NCBI RefSeq assembly: GCF_016745255.1
Contig: NZ_JADOEQ010000003.1
Location: 1 to 64,000 of the forward strand
Reading direction: 5' to 3'
Length of the DNA: 64,000 bases
Origin: Enterococcus sp. BWR-S5
GTDB taxonomy: Bacteria; Bacillota; Bacilli; Lactobacillales; Enterococcaceae
In this document: positions 10,432-19,000 of the stretch, one piece after another
How the letters are laid out: every line of letters starts with the position of its first letter
Position numbering within the stretch: position 1 is the first letter of the stretch
Translations under genes and position numbers: made by a program
The notes under the pieces: model-generated
The model's input: the letters and a program-made list of their open reading frames with translations, nothing else
Told to the model about the DNA's origin: nothing
The model's database searches: none

Positions 10432-10447
10432 TAGAAAGCGCTTGCAA
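10432..10447 (+). promoter_or_regulatory. cre-like site overlapping a -35 box
   Basis: TAGAAAGCGCTTGCA matches the CcpA site consensus WTGNAANCGNWNNCW at all positions but one. It covers the -35 hexamer of the following promoter, the geometry expected for catabolite repression. Confidence 0.55.
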
Positions 10448-10470
10448 AATCGTTAGAAATATGGTATAAA
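10442..10470 (+). promoter_or_regulatory. promoter of the structured RNA
   Basis: TTGCAA at 10442-10447, 17 bases, TATAAA at 10465-10470. The predicted start near 10477 coincides with the first base of the closing stem of the RNA below. Confidence 0.7.
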
Positions 10471-10476
10471 ATAGGT

Positions 10477-10719
10477 GTAAGGGGTAATAGAAATTCCCTA
10501 ATAATCCTGTAGAACAAGTACAGGGGAATAGTGAACAGTGCAGTATAGCATTGAAGACGGAAGCCGAACTGGCAATCAAGAAAGGAACGTGGGAATTTGA
10601 GCAACTCCTTACTAACTGAATATGGTCTGACAGGTGTTTAATGATAAGGATTGAGTGGACATAAGAACCTCAATTCAGATGTGTATGAAAAGAAGAAAAA
10701 CACTTGTCAGACTATTTTT
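10477..10719 (+). ncRNA. unassigned structured RNA, about 240-300 nt
   Basis: The 5' domain (10477-10612) is closed by GTAAGGGGT (10477-10485) with ACTCCTTAC (10604-10612). A symmetric 5x5 internal loop comes next, then AAATTCCC (10491-10498) with GGGAATTT (10591-10598). Inside are hairpins CCTGTA/TACAGG (10506-10524), CAGTGC/GCATTG (10536-10553) and a small CGG-AAG-CCG. A 3' domain follows: GTCTGACAGGTGTTT (to 10639) pairs with AAACACTTGTCAGAC (from 10698) around a TTGAG/CTCAA hairpin and ends in TTTTT at 10715-10719. I tested it by eye against T-box, SAM, TPP, purine, ZTP, SRP, RNase P and tmRNA signatures and found none. A 6S-like RNA is not excluded. It may be an independent sRNA or a leader of the two genes downstream. 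Confidence 0.65.
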
Positions 10720-10751
10720 GTGCTCAAAAATGAGAGAATGGCAAAGCGAAC

Positions 10752-10783
10752 AACTGCGGTAGATGATATCGGCAGTTTTTTTT
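10752..10783 (+). terminator. second terminator after the structured RNA
   Basis: AACTGC at 10752-10757 pairs with GCAGTT at 10772-10777, with further internal pairing, and eight T follow. This is a stronger stop than the one at 10719, so read-through product would be about 307 nt. Confidence 0.82.
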
Positions 10784-10876
10784 CTGTAGAGGGAAACGAC
10801 CAAATAAAAACGGTTCTTCTTTTCTATCCGCATGTTTTATTATATACTTGTTAGGAGTTGCAATGGAGGGATAGCG

Positions 10877-11269
10877 ATGGATGTTCATGTGACACGAAAA
10901 ACAGGATTTTATGGAATGGCGACACCGATTGAAGTGCTGAAGAACGGTGAGCGCTGGTTCATGATTGCCAATAATTCGGAAAAGACAATGGAAGTGTCTG
11001 AAGAGCAAATAGAGGTTCAGGTTCGTTTCTATCTTATGAAAAGTGAAATACTCTATTTAAAGAATGATGCTTCAGAGAAAGAGCTGGAAATCACAATGAG
11101 TCCTATCTTATTGTCTAACTATCTGGTATTTTTCGTTTTAATGCTGATGATTCCTCTTGTTGGGATGTCAATTGCGGCAATCCTGGTATTTTTGCTTCTT
11201 TACTTCATTTTTATGTTTTTTATGTTAAAAAAGGCGTACATAATCAAGGAGATAAATGATGGGGCATAA
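10877..11269 (+). CDS. two-helix membrane protein of unknown function
   Basis: A protein of 130 residues. An N-terminal strand-rich soluble part (residues 1-75) is followed by two closely spaced hydrophobic helices (about 77-95 and 98-118) and the short charged end KKAYIIKEINDGA. The start is placed at 10877, seven bases after GGAGG; a longer frame begins 15 codons earlier without a good site. Length and layout match the protein at 198-629, including a G...P..V..NG..-like opening and an EI-IT stretch before the helices. It overlaps the following CBS-protein gene by about 11 bases, so the two are probably co-transcribed. No known family recognised. Confidence 0.72.
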   Translation: MDVHVTRKTGFYGMATPIEVLKNGERWFMIANNSEKTMEVSEEQIEVQVRFYLMKSEILYLKNDASEKELEITMSPILLSNYLVFFVLMLMIPLVGMSIAAILVFLLLYFIFMFFMLKKAYIIKEINDGA

Positions 11270-11966
11270 TGCAGAACAGTTTTTGAACAGCTTTAATCGA
11301 ATCGAGAAATGGCTGAAGGAGCAATTAAATAATCCATCTAGTATGGGGTTCAGCGAGATGACTAGAAGAATGGCCAGGAAAAAACAATCGCAGGTAGCTC
11401 CATTGGAAAACGACCTTTTACAATTGGCGCAGCTTCGCAATGCGATTGTTCATGAGAGAATTGCAGCGGATTTTGTAATTGCTGAGCCAAATCAATGGGC
11501 TGTGCAGCGAATTACGTCTATTGAAGAACAACTGATTGCACCGGAGAAGGTGTTGCCTAAATTTGCCAAGCATGTGACTGGCTTTGAAATGAACATAGCG
11601 TTGGAAGAGATTTTGAAAATTGTTGCAAAAAAGCAGTATTCGCAATTTCCTATTTATCATTCGGGACAATTTAAAGGCTTAATTACGGTAAGAGGCTTGG
11701 GAATTTGGATGGCTGTTGAAAGTTTGAACAGCAAAGGTACTATTCATCTGGATGGAAAAACGGCTGGTGACTTACTGGCAGATAACTATAAACAGGGAAA
11801 TTATCAGTTTATTGATAAGGACACAAATGTATATCACGTAGAAGAGCTGTTTGAGCAGCGGGATCGTCTGGAAGCTGTATTAATTACCAAGGATGGCGAT
11901 CCAAATGGGAATCTGTTGGGCATCATTCGTCCAAGAGACCTATACAATAATGGTGAAAAGGAATGA
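11259..11966 (+). CDS. CBS-domain protein
   Basis: A cytoplasmic protein of about 235 residues. The N-terminal 90 form a helical region with LRNAIVHERIAADFVIAEP, which resembles HEPN-like or DUF4145-like helical domains, though I would not insist on it. Residues 100-230 hold a pair of CBS motifs (ILKIVAKKQYSQFPIYHSGQ..LITVRGL; DTNVYHVEELF...AVLITKDG...LLGIIRPRDL), usually adenosine-nucleotide sensors. AAGGAG lies six bases before the ATG at 11259 (another ATG one codon earlier is too close). It overlaps the upstream membrane-protein gene and shares its stop region with lspA (ATGA overlap), suggesting a membrane-protein/CBS/lspA/rluD transcript. Confidence 0.75.
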   Translation: MGHNAEQFLNSFNRIEKWLKEQLNNPSSMGFSEMTRRMARKKQSQVAPLENDLLQLAQLRNAIVHERIAADFVIAEPNQWAVQRITSIEEQLIAPEKVLPKFAKHVTGFEMNIALEEILKIVAKKQYSQFPIYHSGQFKGLITVRGLGIWMAVESLNSKGTIHLDGKTAGDLLADNYKQGNYQFIDKDTNVYHVEELFEQRDRLEAVLITKDGDPNGNLLGIIRPRDLYNNGEKE

Positions 11967-12439
11967 TTTTGTTGTTAGCAATATATCTGGTTATCAGTGC
12001 ATTGATTGTTGGTCTTGATCAATGGACAAAATATTTAACGGTGGAGAATATCCAGTTAGGAGAAACGAAGGAATTTATTTCAGGTTTTCTCTCATTCACG
12101 TATATTAGGAATACAGGTGGCGCATGGAGCATTTTAGAAGGTAAAATGATGTTCTTTTACATTATGACGGTAGCTGTAGTTGCTGTCTTGCTTTATCTTC
12201 TTGTGAAAAATATCAAGAGCAGCAAATGGTTTACGATTGGCTTGAGTCTGATTTTGGCCGGAGCTTTGGGGAATTTTATTGATCGGTTACGTTTAGGCTA
12301 TGTTGTGGACATGCTGAAGACAGAGTTTATTGATTTTCCAATTTTTAATATTGCAGATATGGCATTGGTCATTGGTGTTGCTTGTGTATTCATCCATTTA
12401 ATTCTGGAGGAACGTGCAGAGAAAAAGGGAAAATCATAG
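11963..12439 (+). CDS. lspA: lipoprotein signal peptidase II
   Basis: Membrane aspartic peptidase that removes signal peptides from prolipoproteins such as the PstS-like and cyclophilin lipoproteins of this window. It has 158 residues and four transmembrane helices. Conserved stretches are DQWTKYLT in helix 1, IRNTGGAWSIL, GALGNFIDRLRLGYVVDML with the first catalytic Asp, and FNIADMALVIG with the second. NTGGAWSIL varies from the usual NTGAAF/W pattern. The start overlaps the upstream stop (ATGA), with AAAAGGA as ribosome binding site. rluD follows 49 bases later, the order common in Bacillota. Confidence 0.95.
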   Translation: MILLLAIYLVISALIVGLDQWTKYLTVENIQLGETKEFISGFLSFTYIRNTGGAWSILEGKMMFFYIMTVAVVAVLLYLLVKNIKSSKWFTIGLSLILAGALGNFIDRLRLGYVVDMLKTEFIDFPIFNIADMALVIGVACVFIHLILEERAEKKGKS

Positions 12440-12488
12440 AAAAAGTTGAAAGAAATAATTATTATGAATAGACGAAGGATGGCAAAGC

Positions 12489-13391
12489 ATGGAGCAAATT
12501 AATTTTACAGTAAAAGAAGAGAAAGGCCGAATTGATAAGGTCTTGAGTGAGCAGCTAAGCTATTCAAGATCGCAAATTCAGCTTTGGTTGAAGGAGCAGC
12601 TCGTTACAGTAAATGGTGAGATTGTTCGTTCAAACTATAAAGTGAAGGCTGAGGATCAAATTGAAATAAACATTCCTGAACCGGAAGAGCTGGTTATTGA
12701 AGCAGAAAATATCCCATTAACGATTGTATATGAAGATCAAGATGTAGCAGTCATTGATAAGCCGCAGGGGATGGTTGTCCATCCGGCTGCAGGTCATGCG
12801 AATGGCACGCTGGTCAATGCGTTAATGTATCATATCAAAGACCTTTCCTCTATCAATGGTGTTATTCGTCCGGGGATTGTCCATCGGATTGATAAGGATA
12901 CATCAGGTTTATTGATGGTAGCCAAAAATGATAAAGCACATGAGTCGTTAGCTGAACAATTAAAGGAAAAAACGTCAGTTAGAAAATATTTAGCATTGGT
13001 TCATGGTGAGATTGGTCATGAAAAGGGTGAAATCAATGCCCCAATTGGTCGGTCAAAGGTTGATCGAAAAATGCAGGCTGTTATCGAGAATGGCAAGGAG
13101 GCAGTCACACATTTTGAAGTGGTAGAACGATTTAAAGACTACACACTAATTGAATTGCAGCTTGAGACTGGCAGAACACATCAAATTCGTGTTCATATGA
13201 AATACATTGGTCATCCAGTAGCAGGTGACCCGTTATATGGCCCGAAAAAGACGCTAAAAGGGAACGGACAATTTTTACATGCGAAGACACTTGGCTTTAT
13301 TCATCCATCAACAGGTGAATATATGGAGTTTGAATCGCCGCTTCCTGAGATTTTTGAAAAAACTTTGGATCAATTAAGAAATAATCATTGA
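12489..13391 (+). CDS. rluD: RluD-type 23S rRNA pseudouridine synthase
   Basis: Converts specific uridines of 23S rRNA to pseudouridine. It has 300 residues. An N-terminal S4 RNA-binding domain (residues 13-75, GRIDKVLSEQLSYSRSQIQ) is followed by the RluA-family catalytic domain with HRIDKDTSGLLMVAK (catalytic Asp) near residue 138, and the later motifs TGRTHQIRVHMKYIGHPVAGD and FLHAKTLGF. The start is preceded by a GGATGG ribosome site. It sits between lspA and pyrR, the same order as in Bacillus and enterococci. The pyr promoter overlaps its last codons. Confidence 0.92.
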   Translation: MEQINFTVKEEKGRIDKVLSEQLSYSRSQIQLWLKEQLVTVNGEIVRSNYKVKAEDQIEINIPEPEELVIEAENIPLTIVYEDQDVAVIDKPQGMVVHPAAGHANGTLVNALMYHIKDLSSINGVIRPGIVHRIDKDTSGLLMVAKNDKAHESLAEQLKEKTSVRKYLALVHGEIGHEKGEINAPIGRSKVDRKMQAVIENGKEAVTHFEVVERFKDYTLIELQLETGRTHQIRVHMKYIGHPVAGDPLYGPKKTLKGNGQFLHAKTLGFIHPSTGEYMEFESPLPEIFEKTLDQLRNNH

Positions 13392-13416
13392 TTTATTATT
13401 GAATAAAAGGTACACT
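13388..13416 (+). promoter_or_regulatory. pyr operon promoter
   Basis: TTGATT at 13388-13393 (overlapping the rluD stop), 17 bases, TACACT at 13411-13416. It lies directly upstream of the PyrR-controlled leader. Confidence 0.6.
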
Positions 13417-13439
13417 ATCCCTAGTTAAATATTATTCCT

Positions 13440-13578
13440 TTAAGAGTAGTCCCGTGAGGCTAAGAAGGACACATGCAGATGTAATCAGGTGCGCTTGATG
13501 TTGGTCTGTATGTATTACAGTATACTTTTGTAAACTAGTAAGCTATCCTCCTGCCTTCTTGGGCAGGAGTTTTTTTGT
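13440..13578 (+). promoter_or_regulatory. PyrR-dependent pyr leader attenuator
   Basis: The PyrR-binding loop is at 13447-13470: a GTCC...GGAC stem around GTGAGGCTAAGAA, matching the conserved GAGGYU loop of pyr anti-antiterminators. The terminator is CTCCTGCC (13548-13555) with GGCAGGAG (13562-13569) followed by eight T. The sequence between them can form the competing antiterminator. By analogy with known pyr attenuators, PyrR bound to UMP should stabilise the first hairpin and cause termination before pyrR. I find only this one attenuator in the operon. Confidence 0.88.
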
Positions 13579-13628
13579 TATTCTGACCGATGTTACATAA
13601 ATTGCCGGAATAACAAACAGGAGGAACA

Positions 13629-14212
<584 letters not shown>

Positions 14213-14245
14213 ATTAATTGTTGAAGAGAGTTGGATGGAAGAAAG

Positions 14246-15556
14246 ATGGAAGAGAAGTTTAGAAATACAGATGTTGTACTGGATATTCATGATAAACCAA
14301 AGCCCTTGCAATGGATGGGGCTGAGCCTACAGCATTTGTTTACAATGTTTGGCGCAAATGTACTTGTACCAATATTGACTGGATTAGAGCCAAGCATTGC
14401 CCTATTTAGTTCAGGTGTCGGTACGTTGCTATATATTTTAATAACAAAAGGGTCTGTACCGGCCTATCTAGGAAGCAGCTTTGCCTTTATTTCAGCTATC
14501 AATGCATTGATGGCAACACAAGGCTATCCTGCGGTAGCACAGGGAATTATTTATGCGGGGATTGTTTATCTGATCGTTGCCTTAGTTATCGCTAAAATCG
14601 GCTCTGACTGGATTAACAAGCTGTTACCACCAGTTGTCGTAGGTCCGGTAATCATGGTTATCGGCCTGGGCTTAGCTTCAACCGCCTCGAATCAGGCAAT
14701 GTATAAAACCTTGGCGAATGGGGAATCGGTTTATGACAGTAAGTATTTTATGGTGGCATTATTTACATTAGGAATTACAATTTTCTTCAACATGTATCTA
14801 AAAGGTTTCTTGAGTTTGATTCCAATTTTACTGGGAATTGTTTCCGGCTACATCTTTGCAATGATTGTTGGAATCGTGGATTTAACGCCTGTATCTGAAG
14901 CTGCATGGTTCAGCTTGCCGGCATTCCAGCTTCCTTTCATTGATTACGATGTGAGCTTCTCGCTGGCAGCACTAACGAGTATGGCACCAATCGCTTTTGT
15001 TACGATGACAGAGCATATGGGGCACTTGATGGTATTGAGCAAAATTACGAAAAGAGATTTCTTCAAATCACCTGGTTTGAACAAAACGTTGCTTGCGGAC
15101 GGTTTGTCAACGATTATCGGAGGCTTTACAGGTGGACCGCCAACAACAAGCTACGGAGAAAACATTGGTGTATTGGCAATCACGAAGGTTCATAGTGTCT
15201 ATGTTATTGGTGGCGCAGCTGTTCTGGCAATCTTGGCAGGCTTTATTGGAAAAGTCAGTGCTTTAATCTTAAGTATTCCAACACCGGTAATCGGCGGCAT
15301 CAGCTTTCTGTTGTTCGGAGTAATTGCTTCTAGCGGATTACGAATCTTAATTGACAACAAAGTCGATTATGACCAGAAACGAAATTTAGTCATCACTTCT
15401 GCGATTATGGTTATCGGAATTGGTGGGGCATACCTGAAAATCGGCGGCTTTGAGTTGACCAGTATGGCTTTGGCAACTGTTTTAGGAATTACACTAAACT
15501 TGGTATTACCGGCACATGCACGAAGTGAAGGCACACAAAAAGAAGTGGATATTTAG
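14246..15556 (+). CDS. pyrP: uracil permease (NCS2 family)
   Basis: Proton-coupled uracil uptake in the membrane. It has about 436 residues with 12-14 hydrophobic segments. NCS2/UraA hallmarks are LQHLFTMFGANVLVPILTGL near the N-terminus, PAYLGSSFAFISAI, VGPVIMVIGLGLA, the substrate helix TMTEHMGHL with its conserved Glu, and FTGGPPTTSYGENIGV. The ATG at 14246 follows GGAAGAAAG; a TTG five codons upstream is an alternative start. It lies 33 bases after pyrR without an intervening attenuator, unlike Bacillus subtilis. Its place in the operon couples uracil salvage to UMP level. Confidence 0.93.
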   Translation: MEEKFRNTDVVLDIHDKPKPLQWMGLSLQHLFTMFGANVLVPILTGLEPSIALFSSGVGTLLYILITKGSVPAYLGSSFAFISAINALMATQGYPAVAQGIIYAGIVYLIVALVIAKIGSDWINKLLPPVVVGPVIMVIGLGLASTASNQAMYKTLANGESVYDSKYFMVALFTLGITIFFNMYLKGFLSLIPILLGIVSGYIFAMIVGIVDLTPVSEAAWFSLPAFQLPFIDYDVSFSLAALTSMAPIAFVTMTEHMGHLMVLSKITKRDFFKSPGLNKTLLADGLSTIIGGFTGGPPTTSYGENIGVLAITKVHSVYVIGGAAVLAILAGFIGKVSALILSIPTPVIGGISFLLFGVIASSGLRILIDNKVDYDQKRNLVITSAIMVIGIGGAYLKIGGFELTSMALATVLGITLNLVLPAHARSEGTQKEVDI

Positions 15557-15568
15557 TCTGAGGAACTA

Positions 15569-15606
15569 CAAAAGAATGCGGTAAAAACAGGAAGCATTCT
15601 TTTCTA
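15569..15606 (+). other. hairpin in the pyrP-pyrB gap
   Basis: AAAAGAATGC pairs perfectly with GCATTCTTTT and is followed by CTATAAG, not by a clear T run. The position matches the second/third attenuator site of other pyr operons, but there is no PyrR-loop sequence beside it. It may be a weak terminator or an RNA-processing/stability element. Confidence 0.45.
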
Positions 15607-15691
15607 TAAGTGTGTAGGCAAACGAACGAAGGTAAAAACAGAGTAACGTATTAAAGTTATTAGTCACAAAATACACAAGGAGGAATGACGA

Positions 15692-16618
15692 ATGATTCAT
15701 ACATCAGAACGTGTCAGCTTGAAGCATCTGCTGACAGTTGAAGCACTAAGTGATCAAGAAGTGATGGGGTTGATTCGACGAGGGCAGGAGTTCAAAAAGG
15801 GAGCTGTCTGGCAATCGGCAGGAAAACAATACTTTGCAACGAATCTTTTCTTTGAAAACAGCACACGAACACATAAGAGCTTTGATGTCGCAGAAAAGAA
15901 GTTGGGGCTTGAGGTAATTGAGTTTGAAGCAAGCACCAGCTCAGTACAAAAGGGTGAGACCTTGTATGACACGGTTCTGACAATGTCTGCTATCGGAGTA
16001 GACGTAGCAGTTATTCGTCATGGGGAGGAGAATTATTACGATGAGCTGATTCAAAGTAAAACAATTCAATGCTCCATCATCAATGGTGGTGATGGCAGTG
16101 GACAGCATCCGACGCAATGTCTGCTGGACTTGATGACAATCTATGAAGAGTTTGGTTACTTTGAAGGCTTGAAGGTAGCCATCGTAGGGGATTTGACACA
16201 CTCCAGAGTGGCAAAATCCAATATGCAGATGCTTAAGAGACTTGGGGCAGAAATCTATTTCTCCGGTCCGGAGGAATGGTATGACTCGCAGTTTGATGTT
16301 TATGGCGAGTATGGCGATTTGGATGATATTGTTGAAAATGTAGATGTGATGATGCTGCTTCGCGTGCAACATGAGCGTCATGATGGCACGGAAAGCTTTT
16401 CCAAGGAAGGGTATCATCAGCAGTATGGACTGTCTGTAGAACGTGCCAAACGTTTGAAGAAACAAGCAATTATTATGCATCCGGCTCCTATCAATCGTGA
16501 TGTAGAACTGGCAGATTCACTTGTAGAAAGTATCCAATCAAGAATCATTCAGCAAATGAGTAATGGTGTATACATGAGAATGGCGATTTTAGAAGCTGTA
16601 CTAGCAGGAAAGGCGTAG
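15692..16618 (+). CDS. pyrB: aspartate carbamoyltransferase catalytic chain
   Basis: Joins carbamoyl phosphate and aspartate, the committed step of pyrimidine synthesis. It has 308 residues. The carbamoyl-phosphate site [20 protein letters not shown] is near residue 52, [23 protein letters not shown] carries the usual HPTQ signature, and the closing [13 protein letters not shown] is present. No regulatory chain (pyrI) follows, as expected for Bacillota. AAGGAGG precedes the ATG. pyrC starts 11 bases downstream. Confidence 0.96.
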   Translation: MIHTSERVSLKHLLTVEALSDQEVMGLIRRGQEFKKGAVWQSAGKQYFATNLFFENSTRTHKSFDVAEKKLGLEVIEFEASTSSVQKGETLYDTVLTMSAIGVDVAVIRHGEENYYDELIQSKTIQCSIINGGDGSGQHPTQCLLDLMTIYEEFGYFEGLKVAIVGDLTHSRVAKSNMQMLKRLGAEIYFSGPEEWYDSQFDVYGEYGDLDDIVENVDVMMLLRVQHERHDGTESFSKEGYHQQYGLSVERAKRLKKQAIIMHPAPINRDVELADSLVESIQSRIIQQMSNGVYMRMAILEAVLAGKA

Positions 16619-16628
16619 GTGGCAACGT

Positions 16629-17912
16629 ATGAAAACATTGATTAAAAACGGGAAAATTGTAGAAAAAAACAATGAATTAACAGAGGTCTCTATCTGGATT
16701 GAAGAGGGAAAAATCTACGCGATTGGAAAATCTTTCGATGAAGCGCAATTTGATGAAGTTTATGATGCCAAAGGTCAGCTTATCACGCCTGGGCTGGTGG
16801 ACGTGCATGTTCACTTAAGAGAACCAGGTTTTACCTATAAAGAAACAATCGAAACTGGAAGTAAAGCAGCTGCCAGAGGTGGATTTACCACTGTCTGCGC
16901 GATGCCAAATCTGAATCCGGTACCTGATACAGCTGAAAAGTTAAAAGAAATCTACGATATTATTCAAAAAGATGCTGTTGTTAAAGTGTTGCAATATGCA
17001 CCCATCACAGAAGAGCTGCGCAGTGAGCGATTGACAGACCAAAAAGCTTTGAAAGAAGCCGGCGCATTTGCCTTTACCAATGATGGCGTTGGCGTTCAAA
17101 CTGCAGGTACGATGTATCTGGCAATGAAAGAAGCGGCTGCAAATAATATGGCGCTTGTTGCACATACGGAAGACGAATCCTTGTTATTCGGTGGTGTCAT
17201 GCATGAAGGGGAAATTTCTAAAAAGTTAGGTCTTCCCGGAATTCTAAGTGCTACTGAGGCTTCTCAGATTGCTAGAGATATTACTTTGGCAAAAGAAACG
17301 GGTGCTCATTATCATGTTTGTCATGTATCTACAGAAGAAAGCGTACGGGTCATTCGTGATGCTAAGCGTGCCGGGATTCATGTGACAGCTGAGGTTTCTC
17401 CTCATCACTTGTTATTAATTGATGAAGATATTCCTGAGGACAATGGTTTTTGGAAAATGAATCCGCCGCTAAGAGGAAAAGCAGACAGACAGGCATTGAT
17501 TGATGGACTGTTGGACGGCACGATTGACTGCATCGCAACGGACCACGCTCCTCATGGATTAGAAGAAAAAAATCAAACTTTCCTAAAAGCGCCGTTCGGA
17601 ATTGTGGGAAGTGAAACAGCTTTTCAGCTTATCTACACACACTTTGTAGAAACAGGAAGATTCACATTAGAACAGGTTGTTGAGTGGATGGCAGTTAAAC
17701 CGGCAGAAATTTTCGGTTTACGCGCAGGAACACTGCAAATCGGTGGTGCAGCAGATATTGCGATTTTCGATTTAACACTGGAAGAAGCAATTAATGATGA
17801 AGAGTTTGAATCAAAAGCAGTCAATACCCCATTCGTCGGTTGGAAGGTTAAAGGAAATACATTGATGACCTTTGTGGATGGAAAGCTGGTATGGGCTAAG
17901 GAGGAAGTGTGA
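16629..17912 (+). CDS. pyrC: dihydroorotase
   Basis: Zinc amidohydrolase that cyclises N-carbamoyl-aspartate to dihydroorotate. It has 427 residues, the type I length. [20 protein letters not shown] carries the first metal His pair and substrate Arg. The metal-bridging lysine of type II enzymes is, as usual for type I, replaced. [20 protein letters not shown] and [14 protein letters not shown] supply the remaining metal and catalytic residues. AGGTGG precedes the ATG. It overlaps carA by four bases (GTGA). Confidence 0.95.
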   Translation: MKTLIKNGKIVEKNNELTEVSIWIEEGKIYAIGKSFDEAQFDEVYDAKGQLITPGLVDVHVHLREPGFTYKETIETGSKAAARGGFTTVCAMPNLNPVPDTAEKLKEIYDIIQKDAVVKVLQYAPITEELRSERLTDQKALKEAGAFAFTNDGVGVQTAGTMYLAMKEAAANNMALVAHTEDESLLFGGVMHEGEISKKLGLPGILSATEASQIARDITLAKETGAHYHVCHVSTEESVRVIRDAKRAGIHVTAEVSPHHLLLIDEDIPEDNGFWKMNPPLRGKADRQALIDGLLDGTIDCIATDHAPHGLEEKNQTFLKAPFGIVGSETAFQLIYTHFVETGRFTLEQVVEWMAVKPAEIFGLRAGTLQIGGAADIAIFDLTLEEAINDEEFESKAVNTPFVGWKVKGNTLMTFVDGKLVWAKEEV

Positions 17913-19000
17913 CGTTGAAGCGATTACTTATTTTAGAAGATGGAACTGTCTTTGAAGGAAAGGCCTTTGGAGCAGATGCAAATGTAGTAGGCGAAGTCGT
18001 ATTTACAACAAGTATGACTGGCTATCAGGAAACAATTACTGACCAAAGCTTTAATGGTCAGATTATCACCTTTACTTATCCGATGGTAGGAAACTACGGA
18101 ATCAATCGTGATGACTATGAATCGATTGCACCAACATGTAAAGGGGTAGTCGTGAAAGAATTTGCACGTCTGGCTTCTAATTGGAGGAATCAGTTGACTT
18201 TAGATGAATTTCTAAAGCGTAAAGGAATTCCGGGGATTGCCGGGATTGACACACGTGCTCTGACAAAGAAACTGCGTTCTGTAGGAACGATGAAGGGGAT
18301 GCTGGTTGATAAGGGAGACGAACTGAATCATCTGTTCGATCAGCTGAAAGCAACTGTATTGCCTCATAATCAAGTAGCGCAAGTTTCTACAACGAAGCCG
18401 TACCCAAGTCCGGGAGTAGGTAGAAATGTCGTAGTTGTAGATTTTGGTCTAAAGCATAGTATCTTACGAGAGCTATCTAAAAGACAGTGTAATCTGACCG
18501 TACTTCCTTATAATACAGATGCTCAAACTATCTTGGATCTTCATCCTGACGGTGTGATGCTGACGAATGGACCGGGAGACCCTAAAGACGTACCGGGAGC
18601 CATTGAAATGATTCAAGAAATTCAAGGAAAAGTACCGATTTTCGGTATTTGTCTAGGCTATCAGCTGTTCTCATTAGCCAATGGCGCTGATACGTATAAA
18701 ATGAAGTTTGGTCATCGCGGCTTAAACCATCCGGTAAGAGAAATTGCCACAGGTCGTATTGACTTTACCTCACAAAACCATGGGTATGCGGTAGACGAGA
18801 AAACAATTGACCCTGAAAAATTGATGGTCACTCATATTGAAATCAACGATGGAACAGTTGAAGGGGTAAGACATAGAGAATTCCCTGCATTTACTGTTCA
18901 ATATCATCCGGATGCAGCACCTGGTCCACATGATGGACTCCACCTGTTTGATGAATTTATGGAATTAATGGATGCCTGGAAGGAGCAGAGAAATGCCTAA
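17909..19000 (+). CDS. carA: carbamoyl-phosphate synthase small (glutaminase) subunit
   Basis: Class I glutamine amidotransferase that delivers ammonia to CarB; 363 residues. The N-terminal CPSase_sm domain covers residues 1-150. The GATase domain carries the oxyanion/nucleophile motif [12 protein letters not shown] (catalytic Cys) and the His in [13 protein letters not shown]. The third triad position, usually Glu (HPE), is Asp here (codon GAT at 18911-18913). I think this occurs in related bacteria but could not check. The GTG start has AGGAGG four bases upstream and overlaps the pyrC stop. It overlaps carB by eight bases, so both subunits are made together. Confidence 0.95.
   Translation: MTLKRLLILEDGTVFEGKAFGADANVVGEVVFTTSMTGYQETITDQSFNGQIITFTYPMVGNYGINRDDYESIAPTCKGVVVKEFARLASNWRNQLTLDEFLKRKGIPGIAGIDTRALTKKLRSVGTMKGMLVDKGDELNHLFDQLKATVLPHNQVAQVSTTKPYPSPGVGRNVVVVDFGLKHSILRELSKRQCNLTVLPYNTDAQTILDLHPDGVMLTNGPGDPKDVPGAIEMIQEIQGKVPIFGICLGYQLFSLANGADTYKMKFGHRGLNHPVREIATGRIDFTSQNHGYAVDEKTIDPEKLMVTHIEINDGTVEGVRHREFPAFTVQYHPDAAPGPHDGLHLFDEFMELMDAWKEQRNA

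Noticed and set aside
10477-10719. Assignment of the structured RNA to SRP RNA, RNase P RNA or tmRNA
   Set aside because: The SRP GGTCCGGAAGGAAGC core, RNase P conserved blocks and the tmRNA tRNA-like ends are all missing.
10651-10854. 67-codon plus-strand frame after the structured RNA
   Set aside because: It runs through two terminator hairpins and has no proper ribosome site.
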